This document shows positions 1 to 15,000 of a DNA stretch of 64,000 nt, piece after piece. Under the pieces are notes generated by a model. That model saw only the letters and a list, made by a program, of their open reading frames with translations. It was not told the DNA's origin and made no database searches. Origin of the DNA: Serripes groenlandicus (taxonomy: Eukaryota > Mollusca > Bivalvia > Cardiida > Cardiidae); NCBI GenBank assembly GCA_031761405.1, contig JASEVX010000003.1, positions 68,239,044-68,303,043 on the forward strand, written 5' to 3'. A program made the position numbers and the translations under genes. Within the stretch, counting starts at the first letter, position 1. Every line of letters begins with the position of its first letter.

Positions 1-3000
1 TTTTATACAGCCAATATAACATGAATCATATTAACCCTTTCCCTCATACAGACGCTTTCTGACGCCTCTGCAGCAGACGTTTTTTTAAAAACATAATGAG
101 CAATTTCTCCTTTTGCCAAAATGTTTTCCACTTTTAGTCATAGGTTATCGATTCAATTATAGAGATTTTCTATTTTTTGACAAAATATGTTCAAAGTCGT
201 CTGCAGCAGAATTGTCGTATGGGGGAATGGATTAAAGAACAATGTTCAAGATCTGAGATCTCCAAGTCACATTTTCAAAACCAGGATGAAGTATTATTCA
301 CAACTGAAGTAACAAGAGCTTTGCAGACTGAACGCCAAAGCTTGTTTGTTTTTTCAAGAATTTCCAAGTCCAAAAAGGGGCATCACTGAATAATTATTTT
401 AAAACCAGAGTTATGTGACTTGGTATAGACATGCACATTGTTTCTAGGAACATGGATACCAAGGTTTTTTTTAATATGGGTAACTGCTTTTGAGTTATGA
501 GGTCAGGTTACAGTCTTGTGACGACGACGCCAAGTGTATCACAATAGCCGACCTTGATTTCTTCGAAAAACAGACGAGCTTAAAATGGCAAAGGGAATTT
601 GACTTAAGTACACTGTAGAATACCTTATCAACACTAAAAACATTATAAGTAATAACATATAGAAGTCATACTTGTTAGCCCGTGATCCCATGACAAACAA
701 TGTTTCTTCTGTCAATCTCTCCGGATCATACTGAAAGAAGACAAAGAGAGTAAATGAACCCTGGTCTCATTACAAATAAAGTTTGGAAAAGCAAATTCAA
801 AACATTCTCACAAGGCTCTTGACTATGTATCAAACTGGGCTTCAAATTTCCTAAACATTCATTTTTTGTTGTCAATGGTTATCAAAATAGATCTTGAAAA
901 TATCCCATCTAATTAAACTTTTTCCATATACAACATCAGACTACTCGGAAAACATCTAGGCAAAATTATGAAATATCCCTACCAAATAAAGTTAAATTAT
1001 TGAGTAGATTTTAAACATTGTGGCAAAGACGAAGTTGCTCATAATGAGTTTGCTGCAGATGCGGCAAAATGCGTCTGCATGAGAGAAAGACTTAATCCTT
1101 TCCCTCATACGACAATCCTGCAGCAGACGACTTTGAACATATTTTGTCAAAAAATAGAAAATCTCTATAATTGAATGGATAACCTATGACTTAAAGTGGA
1201 AAACATTGTGGCAAAAGGAGAAATTGCTCGTTTTGAGCAATTTCTTCTTTTGTCATTATGTTTTCAAAAAAAGCTGCAGAGGCGTCAGAAAGGGTCTGCA
1301 TGAGAGATAGAGTTAAGATAAATTTCCTATCAACATATTGGAAGAGAGTGGTCAAGTGGTAGATCGCTGAACTTCTATATCAATGTTTTTTTGGTTTTTG
1401 GAAGTAATCAATAAAAGTATTCAATTATAATTTGTTTGTAAAACGCTTTCCCGCACTTTCCCGGATACAGTATCTTTTGCAGCTGATGACTTCAGAAAAT
1501 ATTGTGTAAAACAGAAAAGTTGCTTCAAACAGCAGCACTATCTCCTTTTGCCACAATGTTTTCAGCTCTGTATCGGCGTCCTTCGTTCTATTTTCACGAT
1601 ATCACTATTTTGCCTAAAATGTTTTCAAAGCAAATGACTCTAACATTGTCATATAAGGTAAACAGTTAACAGTTACAGAAAAAAGATATAATTCAATTAT
1701 TAGATATATACATGTACTTGTATTTCATGTAGTTACACAACAAGTCTGCAGCAGACAACTTAGTGAACATCAAGGCAAAAATGTGAAAAAATATTCGCAT
1801 ATAAATGAATGCATAACTTTTAATAGTTATTTATATTGTGGCCAAAAAAAGAAATTTCTCATTTTGACAAATTAAATTTTCAAAAGTTGTTTCTTGCAGA
1901 TGAATCAAATGCATGAGCTTGTTGTAAAAGGATAATGAATGAATGAATGTATATTGTTTTATGGCGCATCGACAGCTAAGGTAATTTAGCGCGCAATCAA
2001 ATTTAACTAGAACTATCACTGAATGTGATTAATACCCCCGAACGCCGCCCTGATAGGAAAAGTTGTGAAATATTTAGAAACCCCACCTTAAAAGGACAAT
2101 GTTATGGATCGGGTTATTCTTGTTTTGTTCATTTTTGGATATGTAAATTAGAGTTATGGTTCTTGTACACTGCACTTCCTCTGATTATGCTCTACCGTTG
2201 TATGTAGTTTTATTAGATTCCATCTGTTAGTTATTAAATAATTCTCCGGACAAGAAAAAGTAACAAAGGGCAATTAATCTGTATTTAGGTAAATAAGAGT
2301 TATGGTTCTTGTACACTGCACTTCCTCTCATTATGCTCTACCATTGTATGCAGTTTTATTAGATTCCACCAGTTAGTTATTAAGTAATTCTCTGGACAAG
2401 AAAAAGTAACAAAGGGCAATAACTCTGTATTTAGATAAAATAGAGTTATGGTTCCTGTACACCGCACTTTCTCTCAATGTGTTGTATCATCCTATGAAGT
2501 TTTAATAAATTCCAACAATTTGTTTTAAAGTTATGCTCCGGACAAGACTCTACGAACAAGAAAACGTAACAAAGGGCAATAACTCTGTAATTATGTAAAT
2601 TAGAGTTATGGTTTTTGTACACTGCACTTCCTCTGATTATGCTCTACCATTGTATGTAGTTTTATTAGATTCTATCTGTTAGTTATTAAGTAATTCTCCG
2701 GACAAAAAAAAGTAACAAAGGGCAATAACTCTGTATTTAGATAAAATAGAGTTATGGTTCCTGTACACCGCACTTCCTCTCAATTTGTTGTATCATCCTA
2801 TGAAGTTTTATTAAATTCCAACAATTAGTTTTAAAGTTATGCTCCGGACAAGACTCTACGAACAAGAAAAGGTAACAAAGGGCAATAACTCTGTAATTAT
2901 GTAAAGTAGAGTTATGGTTCTTGTACACTGCACTTCCTCTGATTATGCTCTACCATTGTATGTAGTTTTATTAGATTCCATCTGTTAGTTATTAAGTAAT

Positions 3001-6000
3001 TCTCCGGACAAGAAAAAGTAACAAAGGGCAATTACTCTGTATTTAGGTAAAATAGAGTTATGGTTCCTGTACACCGCACTTCCTCTCAATGTGTTGTATC
3101 ATCCTATGAAGTTTTATTAAATTCCAACAATTAGTTTTAAAGTTATGCTCCGGACAAGACTCTACGAACAAGAAAAAGTAACAAAGGGCAATAACTCTGT
3201 AATTATGTAAATTAGAGTTATGGTTCTTGTACACTGCACTTCCTCTGATTATGCTCTACCATTGTATGCAGTCTTATTAGATTCCATATGTTAGTTATTA
3301 AGTAATTCTCCGGACAAAAAAAAGTAACAAAGGGCAATAACTCTGTATTTAGATAAAATAGAGTTATGGTTCCTGTACACCGCACTTCCTCTCAATGAGT
3401 TGTATCATTCTATGAAGTTTTATTAAATTCCAACAATTAGTTTTAAAGTTATGCTCCAGACAAGACTCTACGAACAAGAAAAAGTAACAAAGGGCAATAA
3501 CTCTGTAATTATGTAAATTAGAGTTATGGTTCTTGTATACTGCACTTCCTTTCATTATGCTCTACCATTGTATGTAGTTTTATTAGATTCCATCTGTTAG
3601 TTATTAAGTAATTCTCCGGACAAGAAAAAGTAACAAAGGGCAATTACTCTGTATTTAGGTAAAATAGAGTTATGGTTCCTGTACACTGCACTTCCTCTCA
3701 ATGTGTTGTATCATCCTATGAAGTTTTATTAAATTCCAACAATTAGTTTTAAAATTATGCTCCGGACAAGGAAAATCGCAACGGGCCAACCGACCGACCG
3801 ACCGACCGACCAACCACAGGGTGACTCCAATATACCCCCTCTAAACTTCGTTTATCGGGGGTATAATTATTCATGATCCCTGGGTAAACAAACCAGTACT
3901 AGGCTAGAAAATGTGCCTTGCCCAAGGGCACTCCACCATGACCGTAGTGCCGCGACTGGGGATCGAACCCGGGACACCCGGTTTCGAAATCCCCGACGCT
4001 ACCTACTCGACCATAGCGGATTCCTCTGTAAAAGGATAATTTCCATCTTTAGAAATCTTCAAAGATGTAAAGACGAGTAGAAAGCATACCTTTGGTCCCT
4101 CTCGTTTTGAACCAAGCAATTTAGATGGTGTTGATCTCCTGCAATAAATAAATGAAAGACATGAAGTTGAGTTGCAGTGAAGAGTGCCAGATCTCGAGAT
4201 AAGGGGCATTTTACATGTTCTAAAATCTTCATTCTAACACTATTGTCAATTTCTCTTCCATACGCAAACAGGGATTTGAGAGTGATATATCACACAATAT
4301 ATCACTCTAAACTTCTCTAACTATTTTTGGCTGGTGAAATTCCCTCCCGCGTATTTTTCCTACAACTTTTCTAGTGTGCACGTGTTACTACCTTGACGCT
4401 TGGCTTGCCATTTTATGAATGAAGTCAAGTGAAGTCACATGCTTTTGTTGCAAATGTTGTTTGGAAAGTTGAAATATAACGTATTTTTTGTTCACTTAAA
4501 CAATTTGGCGTTCAGGTGTGTTTAGATTAATCACTCAGGCCATTCGGCCTTCATGATTAATAACTACACACCTGAACTCCAAATCATGATATAAGAGCCG
4601 GTATATCACTCAAAATGAGATATTTTTCCTAATTTGCCACTCAAAACTGATGTTGTGGGTACTCAAAAGAATCGTCTCAATGAAATAATTCTTTGGAGAC
4701 TGAGTACCCAGAACATAGGGTTTAGTTGGTTTATAAGGGAGATAATGTAGGGTGAAGAGCTGTATACATCCTCCTTATCAGGACCCAGGATCCCACATAC
4801 AACAAATCTGCAGCAGACGACTTTGGAAACATACAGGCAAAAGCACAGAAAATCACTTTAAACGAAAGAACAATAACTGAATAGAGTTGAAAGCATGATG
4901 ACAAAAGGAGAAATTGCTCGTTTTGAGCAATTTCTTCTTTTGTTGCCATGTTTTCAAAAAGCGGTCTGCTGCAGAGGTGTCAGAAAGCGTCTATATTAGG
5001 AAAAGGGTTAATGGGGTATATGTTAGAAATATTAGGCATTAGGGGGGCATCAAGATATACAAGTAGTGTCCAGCAAAGAATAAGAGGTTTTGTGGCATAT
5101 CTGTGTTACAATATCTCTTTTACATTTCAATTGAGCAGTGTTCCAGTGAAAACCAACCTTAACTCAATTATTTCATGCGCAGAAAAAAGATCATCCTGCG
5201 CATCTATGCTTAGGATCCAAATGAATACTGCTGAAACCTTCTTTGACTAATCGACAAACAGTGCAGTGCCAGATCAGACTGCGCAGATACCAGAGGATTA
5301 CATAAGAGGGAGTGAACAGGTCTTTTATGCACAATATTTCTCTTATTACTCAACCAAATCCTATGTTGTGGGTACTCAAAAGAAGTGTCTCACTGAGACG
5401 ATTCTTTTGAGTACCCACAACATAGGGTTTGAATGTCAAATAAGGATTTTAGAACATGAAAAATGCCCCTCATCTAGAGCTCTGGATACATTAGTTTTTA
5501 TTTAACATGTGATTGTGAAGACTGGTTATAGAGTATTATGTACTAGGCCAACAATCATCAGGTGCAGCTCATATACATAATGTGGGCAGGCAGTTAACCC
5601 TTTCCCTCATATAAATGCTTTCTGACACCTCTGTAGCAGATAGCTTTTTGGAAACATAGTGACAAAAGAAGAAATTGCTCAATATGAGCAATTTTTCCTT
5701 TTGCCGCAATGTTTTCAACATTAAGTCATAGGTTATCCATTAAATAATAGAGATTTTCTATTTTTTGACAAAATATGTTCAAAGTCGTCGTCTGCTGCAG
5801 AATTGTCATATGAGGGAAAGGGTTAAGGCTTTGGTAAGCCTCCATATCTAACAGATGCAAGAAAGTCCCTTTTTGCCTGACATGTTATATTTTAACCTTT
5901 CCCACTTACAGATGCTTTCTGACACCTATGCTGCAGACAACTTTTGAAAAAAACATTGTGGCAAAAGGTGAAATTGCTCATAATGAGCTTAAATGTTTAT

Positions 6001-9000
6001 TTAGCCATACCGTCGAACCTCTTTAAACCGGATGCCATTTATCCAGGAAATTCATTATCCGGACATAAAATTCATGGAACGAATTTGTTATGCTTAATTA
6101 TTCTTCATTTAAATGGACAAAAATGATGTTCATTTTTCAAATTATAACAATTATCCAGTTGTTGTATATATCTCATGATTAAGCATTGCTTATGACAAAC
6201 GGTGCAATCTAGAGGTAAATAAGAGATAAAATCATACTGACAATTTGCAAAACTATTTTGAATTCCTTTGACTCCTGTCTTCGGGCTAAGATGACAATTT
6301 TATGTCGGTACAATTTCTATCCAAAATTGTTAATCCGGAAGATTCGCAATCTGGACTTTTTTCTCTGGTAACCAAAGTGTCCGGATTAACGAGGTTCAAC
6401 TGTATATATTTTTAAAGATTAAGAGCATAACAACGTACCCTGCCACATTTGAAAAAGGTCTTCCTTTTTTCTGAAATGGGAAAAGAGAAAATATTGCATG
6501 TTACTGTTTATTTGTACATTCAATTTCGTTTCTAAAGCATAATACCTTGTGGATAGAACTTAAGTAAGACAACTTTTGAGCCTGTGCATTGGTAAAAGGT
6601 ACAAGTTGGCTATTGTGAACAGTATAGATCCAGATTAGCCTGTGCATCCATGCAGACTGATCAAGATCTACACTGTTTAAATAGTACTTACATATTAAGC
6701 TTGTTAGAAGATTCTGTCCACTTGTGTAGATTCTGATAAGACTGAGCAGATAAACGAGCAATTTCTCCTTTTGCCACAATGTTTTCAACTTTATTCAATA
6801 ATTAAACTGTTATCTATAGGGAGTTTCTATATTATTGCCTGGATGTTTTCAAAGTCATCTGCTGCATATTTGTTGTATGTGGGAAAGGGTTAAAAAAAAT
6901 GCCAACTTGTACATTTTCTCATACCACCGACTCATTTCTTGTCATACAAATATCCCCATATTCACTATAGACCCATCAAGCCCTTCGAGTTTCCAATAAT
7001 CCTCAGTGTTTACTTGAGAATACATCTTTAAAATGCAGTCATGGTTGGACGCTGAAGGTTTTATCTTCAGTAGTTATCTGTGTTGTTATTATAGATTGGC
7101 TTTACTCAAGTTTTAAATTGAACTAGAACTATCACTGAAGATGATAAATACAGCACCTTGACCTACACCATAACTAAATAAGTAAAAGGGCCATAACTTT
7201 GTAAAGTAACATGCAATTGTAACCCCTTTATGATATGCACATCTCCTTTTGGTATAGAAGCTTCATGTAAAATGTTATTGAATTCCACCCAGTGGTTTGT
7301 AAGAAATAGGCCGGACAAAAGATGGCTTCCGACCGACCGACAGACAGACAGCCTATATACCCCCTCTTCTTCGAAGGGGGTATAACTAAACAAAACCTTT
7401 GATCCATCAGGTGATTTCTTATCTTACATAAGGCTAGTTACAAAAACTGATACTTTATATGCCATGATATAACTGAATTATTATTGCTAACAAGTAACTG
7501 GATTGCAAGCAATACCATAGTCCCCTACTGGTTTGCACTAAGTCCAAAAAGGGGCATAACTCATTAAAAAATTGACAAAATCCCAGGAAACGCGAACTTG
7601 ATCTGTGACACATGATTACAAAGGCATATACAAAATTTCAGCTCAATACCTCAAAGCATGTAGAATAAAAGTGCGGAAAACGAATATTCTAAGTCCAAAA
7701 AGGGGCATAACTCATTAAAAAATTGACGAAATCCCAGGAAACGCAAACTTGATCTGTGACACATGATTACAAAGGCATATACAAAATTTCAGCTCAATAC
7801 CTCAAAGCATGTAGAATAAAAGTGCGGAAAACGAATATTCTAAGTCCAAAAAGGGGCATAACTCATTAAAAAATTGACGAAATCCCAGGAAACGCGAACT
7901 TGATCTGTGACACATGATTACAAAGGCATATACAAAATTTCAGCTCAATACCTCAAAGCATGTAGAATAAAAGTGCGGAAAACGAATATTCTAAGTCCAA
8001 AAAGGGGCATAACTCATTAAAAAATTGACGAAATCCCAGGAAACGCAAACTTGATCTGTGACACATGATTACAAAGGCATATACAAAATTTCAGCTCAAT
8101 ACCTCAAAGCATGTAGAAAAAAAGTGCGGAAAACGAATATTCTAAGTCCAAAAAGGGGCATAACTCATTAAAAAATTGACGAAATCCCAGGAAACGCGAA
8201 CTTGATCTGTGACACATGATTACAAAGGCATATACAAAATTTCAACTCAATACCTCAAAGCATGTAGAAAAAAAGTGCGGAAAACTGATTTGCCGGACTG
8301 ACTGACTGACTGACTGACAGATGGACTGACGGACGGAGTGCAAACCTAATAGTCCCCTTCGGCACGCCGGTAGGGGACTAAAAATCAATTTGTACATGTC
8401 CAGTTGAAAGGTTAAGATCAAGTAGAAAGAGCAAGTTTAACCCTTTACAACATACAGACACTTTCTGGCACCTCTGCGGAAAGACAACTTTTGAAAAGAT
8501 TATGGCAAGAGAAGAAATAGCTCATTATAAGCAATTTCTCCCTTTGCCATAATGGTTTCAAATCTATTTAATAGTTATACACAATCTCATTAAAATCATC
8601 TCCTATTAATGCTACGCATAGGATCTGAGGACAACCGATAGAGGGTCACGTTCAGACGACCTTTCTGCCAGACAATCAGAACCTTGCTTTCACGTTTTTG
8701 AAAGTGAAAGTAAAAGTCTATATTTACCAAAAAATTCTATATTTAGCATGGGATCCCAATTTTCGCATAGTGATTTACACGCGTGTATAGTTCTTATGAC
8801 GACCACAGCATGGCTACAAATGCGGAAATGAGCCAAAACACCGATACAGTCTTTCCCTGACCATACAGCATCGAAAAGTGTTCTTTGCTCTGGTTTTAAA
8901 TGGTTTATTTTAAATTTGCTCAACTTTGTCAATTGACGCCATTTTGAAGGGTAAGCCACATGTTTGTTGAAACGAGTCCTCTGATTGGTTCAAATACAAA

Positions 9001-12000
9001 TAGCTTGGTGGATGGATCTAAAAATAGCGATATTGGAAATCCGATAAAACAAGAAGATGAATTTGAATGGATCGCCATCAGATCTTTCATTTGGTCAGAT
9101 CGTGTACTTTTTGTCGGAGTTATTTGAAATTGTCTGCTGCAGAATTGTTTTATATGAAAAAGGGTTAACATTTTTCTACAACTACATTGTATTGTAAACC
9201 AAAGCTCTACTCAAAAATACCAATAACCATTTACTCAATATCTGCTTCCGCGATACCCAACCAGTACTCACACAAAATTGACCCTGCTCACCATTGGATT
9301 TGAATCTGGCACTTTTTGAATGCAAAACCCATGAGCCACTGTCCCCAACACAAACTAAGGGAAGAGTTACGATACAATAACTTACCCGCTTTGTTTTGGA
9401 ACTAGCTTCAGAGTCTGTATCCGATGTATGTCTCTTCCGCCCCTGGGCAGACTGAAAAAAATTAAATAGAGTTGAATGAAACCTAAATACCAGTAGGTAA
9501 CCTTGTAGCATATATGTGCATCCAGTGTCCAATTATCTTTGGATTCGAAAACAAGGGGGGAATTTAATGACAAAATTTAGGTATTTCTCCTTCTTTGTCT
9601 ATGTAAAAAAATCCCCCCTTCCATACACAGTTTGGGTGGAATATTAAACCCTTTCCATCATACAACAATTCTGCAGCAGACGACTTTGAACATATAAGAC
9701 TAAAAGTGGAAAACATTGTGGCAAAAGGAGAAAATTGCACGTTTTGTGCAATTTCTTCTTTTGTCACTATGTTTTCATAAAGTCGTCTGCTGCAGAGGCG
9801 TCAGAAAGCGTCTAAATGAGGGCAACCGTTAAAAGAGTGTGAGAATTAGCATGATCCCCAATGTTAGATTGAACACTTGCATCATAGTCTAGGAGATAAC
9901 AGAAAAATCGTGCAAATGATGATACAAGCACCAAACTTGGCACACTTGTTCAAGCACCAAACTTGCCACACTTGTTCTCCAAGTAATCCTAATCAAATCT
10001 GCCTGATTGGCCAATCGAAAAATCCAAGATGGCGGGCATTTTTCAAGATGGCCACCAAATTAGCCGTCCAAAGTTCACATTTTGCTAAAAAGTATTTGTA
10101 GTTGCCCGATTTGCATGATCTAGGTGTGAATTCCTATGTTTTCAAGCCTGCTGAAGTTGATTGGCCTATTAAAAATTCAAGATGGCCGCCAAATTAGCCG
10201 CCCGAAGTTCACATTTTGCTAAAAAGTATTTGTAGATGCCCGATTTGAATGATCTAGGTGTGAATTCCTATGTTTTCAAGCCTGCTGAAGTTGATTGGCC
10301 TATTAAAAATTCAAGATGGCCGCCAAATTAGCCGCCCGAAGTTCATATTTTGCTAAAAAGTATTTGTAGTCGCCCGATTTGCATGATCTAGGTGTGAATT
10401 CCTATGTTTTTAAGCCTCCTGAAGTTGATTTTCCTGTTTATAAAGCACGCTGACACATTTTTCCTCATTTTGCACATTTGTTTAGGATTTTCATACGTTT
10501 GCATGACTATGGGGTGTAGTGTTAGAGGGAGTACCTTTGTTTCAGCAGTCAGCCACATCCATTGGATGGACTACTGGCACTGGTCCTCACCACTGGCCTA
10601 ACTCTCATCTATGGCTCCAAGAAGATGCTAGTGCACGGCATCGGCCACACTCTGGTAAACCGCGTTGGCTCGCGGGCTAAACTAGATGAGGGTAGCGCAC
10701 AGAAGGACTTTGTGTGTGATGGAGTACATTATAGCTCCAAAACTGTCAAGTTCATGAAGTTGATAAAGTTCTTGAAGGAGTGATTGTCGGGCACTACCAT
10801 GGCACATTGGTGACATCATTGCTGTGAAACTCAGCATGGGGTTCAGTGTCAGCTATGTAGGGCATCATACTGCAACAACCTACTAGTGTCCCAAATGCTG
10901 CCTAATCAACCCCAGATCAGTTAGGCAGACGCACCTGAATAGACAGGATGTGCCAGCGCGGGAGAGCCGAGCCAAGGATAACGGGGTTTTAGTTATCTGG
11001 ATGGTGTACAGATTGCACGGGACTTATGACACTGGATGAACGATCGGACTAGGTGTAGGGCACGGTGCAAGAACCTAGTTGTATCCCATACAGGAAAGTG
11101 TCTATTATACATGTACAGAGTGGTAAAAGGATTAACCCTCGACCCTAAACATCATACTAACCATGGACGCGAGTTCTACTCGAAAATCGTGGAACACTGA
11201 CTGGACCAAGTGTTGCCTATGTCAAGAGGTTAAGAAAGAAGATCTGAAGTCTCCCCAGGCCAATCCTGCCAGAAGAGGCGATGATGCATATATGAACTTG
11301 GCAAAGAATATTCCTCTGTTTCACTCACTCAATGCACTACCAATCAAGCTAGACCCTGCAAGACTTGACGAAGGTGGCGGGATAGATCAAACATTGAGAC
11401 AAAAGAAGGCACGATATCATGAGATTTGTAGGCATCTATTTAAGAACACAAAGTTACATAGAGCTGAAAAAAGATCAACACCTGAAGGTACTAGTGATGA
11501 GGGCGGTAAAAGTAAGATCCCACGAAAGGTACAAGAAACTAAAATACAAGAATGTTTTTTTTGCGAAAAAGGAGGGGAGCTTGACAATGACAATGACAAT
11601 GCAAGTGAATAACAGAATAAACGAATGTGCAAAAACACTCAGTGATGGAAAACTTCTTGCCAAACTAAGTGTAGGAGATGACATAGCACAAGAAGTAAAA
11701 GATCACCCTGCTTGCTTGGTGGCATTGTATAACCGAGAACGAGCTTACCTAAAGATACAGGAGCAAGAAAAAGCACAGGAGCACTGGAAGGGAGCATATC
11801 CAATTGCTTTCTCCGAACTAGTCACATACATTAGTGAGATGAAAATTGCCAGTGATAGTAGAGATCCACACATTTTCAAGCTTGCTAATTTGACCATGCT
11901 TTACAAGCAGAGGCTGGAGCAGCTTGGTGTTGACTTGAATCACCTGATGTTCACCCCACTCGACTCAAGGACCAGTTGCTTTTTAACATTCCCAAGCTGC

Positions 12001-15000
12001 AAGCTCATCGCCAAGGACGAGATGTTCTGCTGGCTTTTGAAAACGATGTAGGCTCAATCCTCTCACAAGCATCCAAATACGGTGAAGCGATCCATCTAGC
12101 GAAAGCTGCTGGAATAATAAGACGAGACATGCTCAATCAAAAGTCAAATTTCAGCAGCACCTTTAACGACACAGACTTAGAACAGGCTGTACCACCATCA
12201 CTGCTACAATTTATATGCATGATCGAACATGGTGCAGACATCAAGTCCCAACTCCAGCATGGAGCATCAAAATCTGACCTTTCTATATCACAACTCGTAC
12301 AGTATAACTGCTTTGCCAAAAACAAGGAAGGAACGAATATCCACAGGCATTCCAAGGACCGTGAGCCGCCTTTTGCAGTCTACATGGGCATGTATATGTT
12401 TGCCAAGACAAGAAAGAGACAAATCATTGAAATGCTCCATGAGAATGGGCTCAGCATATCATATCATATGACAGAGTCCTACAAATCTCAGCACAGTTAG
12501 GAGAAGCAGTTGTTGCACAGTATGTGCAAGATGGAGTTATATGTCCCCCAGTCTTGAGAAAGCAGTTGTTCACACAGCTCAAACATCATTCCATGGTACA
12601 AGTGTGTCCATTTTCCAACATCCAAGCACTGAAAATGCTGGCGATGAACGTGATCCACTCAAACTAGAGTCAGAAATAAAGGTTAAGAAGGTCCCAGAGC
12701 TTCCAGAAGCATACACCAATATTCGACCAGCATACATCACAAAAAGACCCAATCCTCCTCCAGTACAGGGCTGTACAAATCCCATAGCCCGACGTCCGGG
12801 ACAAGTCATAAATCGCATCGGGCAAGTCGCTAATTGCAACATCTCAGTCCCGGACAAGTGGCATTTTCCAAAAATCCACGTCCCATTATATCAACCCATT
12901 TACGTAACAGTGAATGTAAATTCCTGTGTCTGGTAGCCCGGCTTAATTACTATCACACATGTCTGTCGTGTATAAATTTGACTGTATGTTGCATGTGAAA
13001 AACCACTCGCGCGTGACCATAACAAATCAATAACAGTAGGCGGAGTTAACCACCTGTCAGATCGAGTGATTTCAGCCAACCGAATCGCGTCAGTAATAGT
13101 CGATTAACGTGATATATATGTATCCAATAAGGCTGTCCAATCATAAGTGACAATTGTTCCTTGGGGCTGGGTTATTTCATGAAAGCTAGGGAATTACCTA
13201 TGGATCGGTCTCATTAAAATATTCCCGTAAATGTATTTTGATCCATATTTCTACTTTCGGTATGCGATGTTTGCAAACTGGTGCAAACCGGTTCAGAAAG
13301 ACTTGGAAGAAATTTTCGCCATGCAGAAGTAAATAAAATAAATTAGATACCATTTAAAGACAATACGACGACTGCTAAAAATTATCTTGCCGTTTATCAA
13401 TTTGAAATACCTTCAGATCGACATAATATTCGTAATATCAGGGACAAAGAAAATTGTTTGGAATGAAATATATAAATGATTCCCCCCGAGTATGATAATT
13501 GCCCAATCACGGCTTTGTTTACCAAAATTAATTAGCATAAACGGCGGGAAAAAAATCATATGACTTAATAGTTGCGATTTCATTGGATGAAATGAGAAAT
13601 TGGGTGAATGACATTCGCGACCTGACGACCCCGATGTTTACATTCAACGCTGTTTACCGATTTCTAATTCTCAAAGTAGGGAACCATGATTAACATTGCG
13701 CAATCATCAAAATGGCGGCTATGTTGCGAATAATACCGCAACACCAATCTGACTATTTAAAGTACCCCGATCTGACTAAATGTAAATGCGTAGCGTTAAT
13801 AGGAGATGATTTTAATGAGATTGACCGCAACACACTTAACAAATTTAACGTTTTGTTGTCTTTCATTTTTTTTGACAATATTTTTTGATTTAATAAACTA
13901 CATTGAACCTGATAAATTTGACTTTCGGTTAATAAAATTGAATTTTTTTAATATGTCTTTCTTTGTACAACTGACCCTCGTATAGAACACTGCCCTGTTT
14001 CGGTGAGGGACCTAAATCGGTGACTTTATTATTTTGTTATCTTCAATTTGAAAAGTGCTATTGCATCATTTGACTATGTTGTCTCAAGTTTACATTTCTG
14101 TCAATAGCTTTTGAATCTTTTGTAAATATGGATAAAATACATACATTTTATGCAGAATATTTCAAATAACCCAGTGAAAAATAATCTCTTTTCCAAATTT
14201 CATTTTTTTTTTTTTTAACTGAATGCTGCACTACAGGTCTTTTGCAATAATGTTATTTGAATTGGTCACTACCCTTAAATCATGTACATTGTGTGCTCTT
14301 AATGTTATCTTTATACAGAACTAGAAAAAAAAAACAATAAAAAACAATTAAAACACTCAAGAAACCGCGATCCGGGCTACCACACAATTCTTAAATTTGT
14401 CGCATGTTAAACTTGGTGTGCAGAAAAGTGGGACAAGTGAGAATCTTAGCAGGACAAGTGGCATTCTGAAAGTCACTTGTCCTGGACAAGTGGCTGAATT
14501 TTTTTTTTGTACAGCCCTGCAGTAGCAAGCAAATCTTTACCAACATCCGATTCGATCTGCTCACACTTGAAAGAAGAATATTCTTGGTTGGAGGAAGTCC
14601 TCCTCACTGAGAATGTGGCTGATGCAGTCAGCATTACATGGTCAGCCCACCATGCAACGCAGAAAAGGTGCTCTCCATTTGAAGTGAGCCTTTCAGCGAT
14701 GATGCCTCTGTGGCGAGATCAGGTTCACTCTGTTGCAACGATCAAGCATGCCATGGCAAAGGTCCGTGATACAGTGGCTTTCCTGAACCCAGGGCAGACA
14801 CCTGTCATTGCTGCTGACCAACCGTTGTATATTCTGGGAAAACAAATACAATGGCAGTGGCCCGAATATGGAGAGGACAAGTTCGTGATCATGTTCGGTG
14901 GACTTCATGTAAAAATGGCTGCACTGAGATCAATCGGAACATTACTACGGGACAGTGGCTGGACCAGTGCCATTGTGGAAGCAGAGGTGGCCTCATCTGG

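Noticed and set aside
3940..4015. A tRNA gene on the minus strand
   Set aside because: Only a B-box and partial head are present; SINE-specific sequence follows, so it is a tRNA-derived SINE.
5890..6893. A single MITE split by the Tigger-type insertion (halves at 5890-5995 and 6755-6893)
   Set aside because: The halves would fit, but DNTTIP1 exon 9 (6439-6470) lies between them, so they must be independent partial copies.
7530..8280. CRISPR-like array
   Set aside because: Direct tandem units without distinct spacers, in a eukaryotic repeat context.
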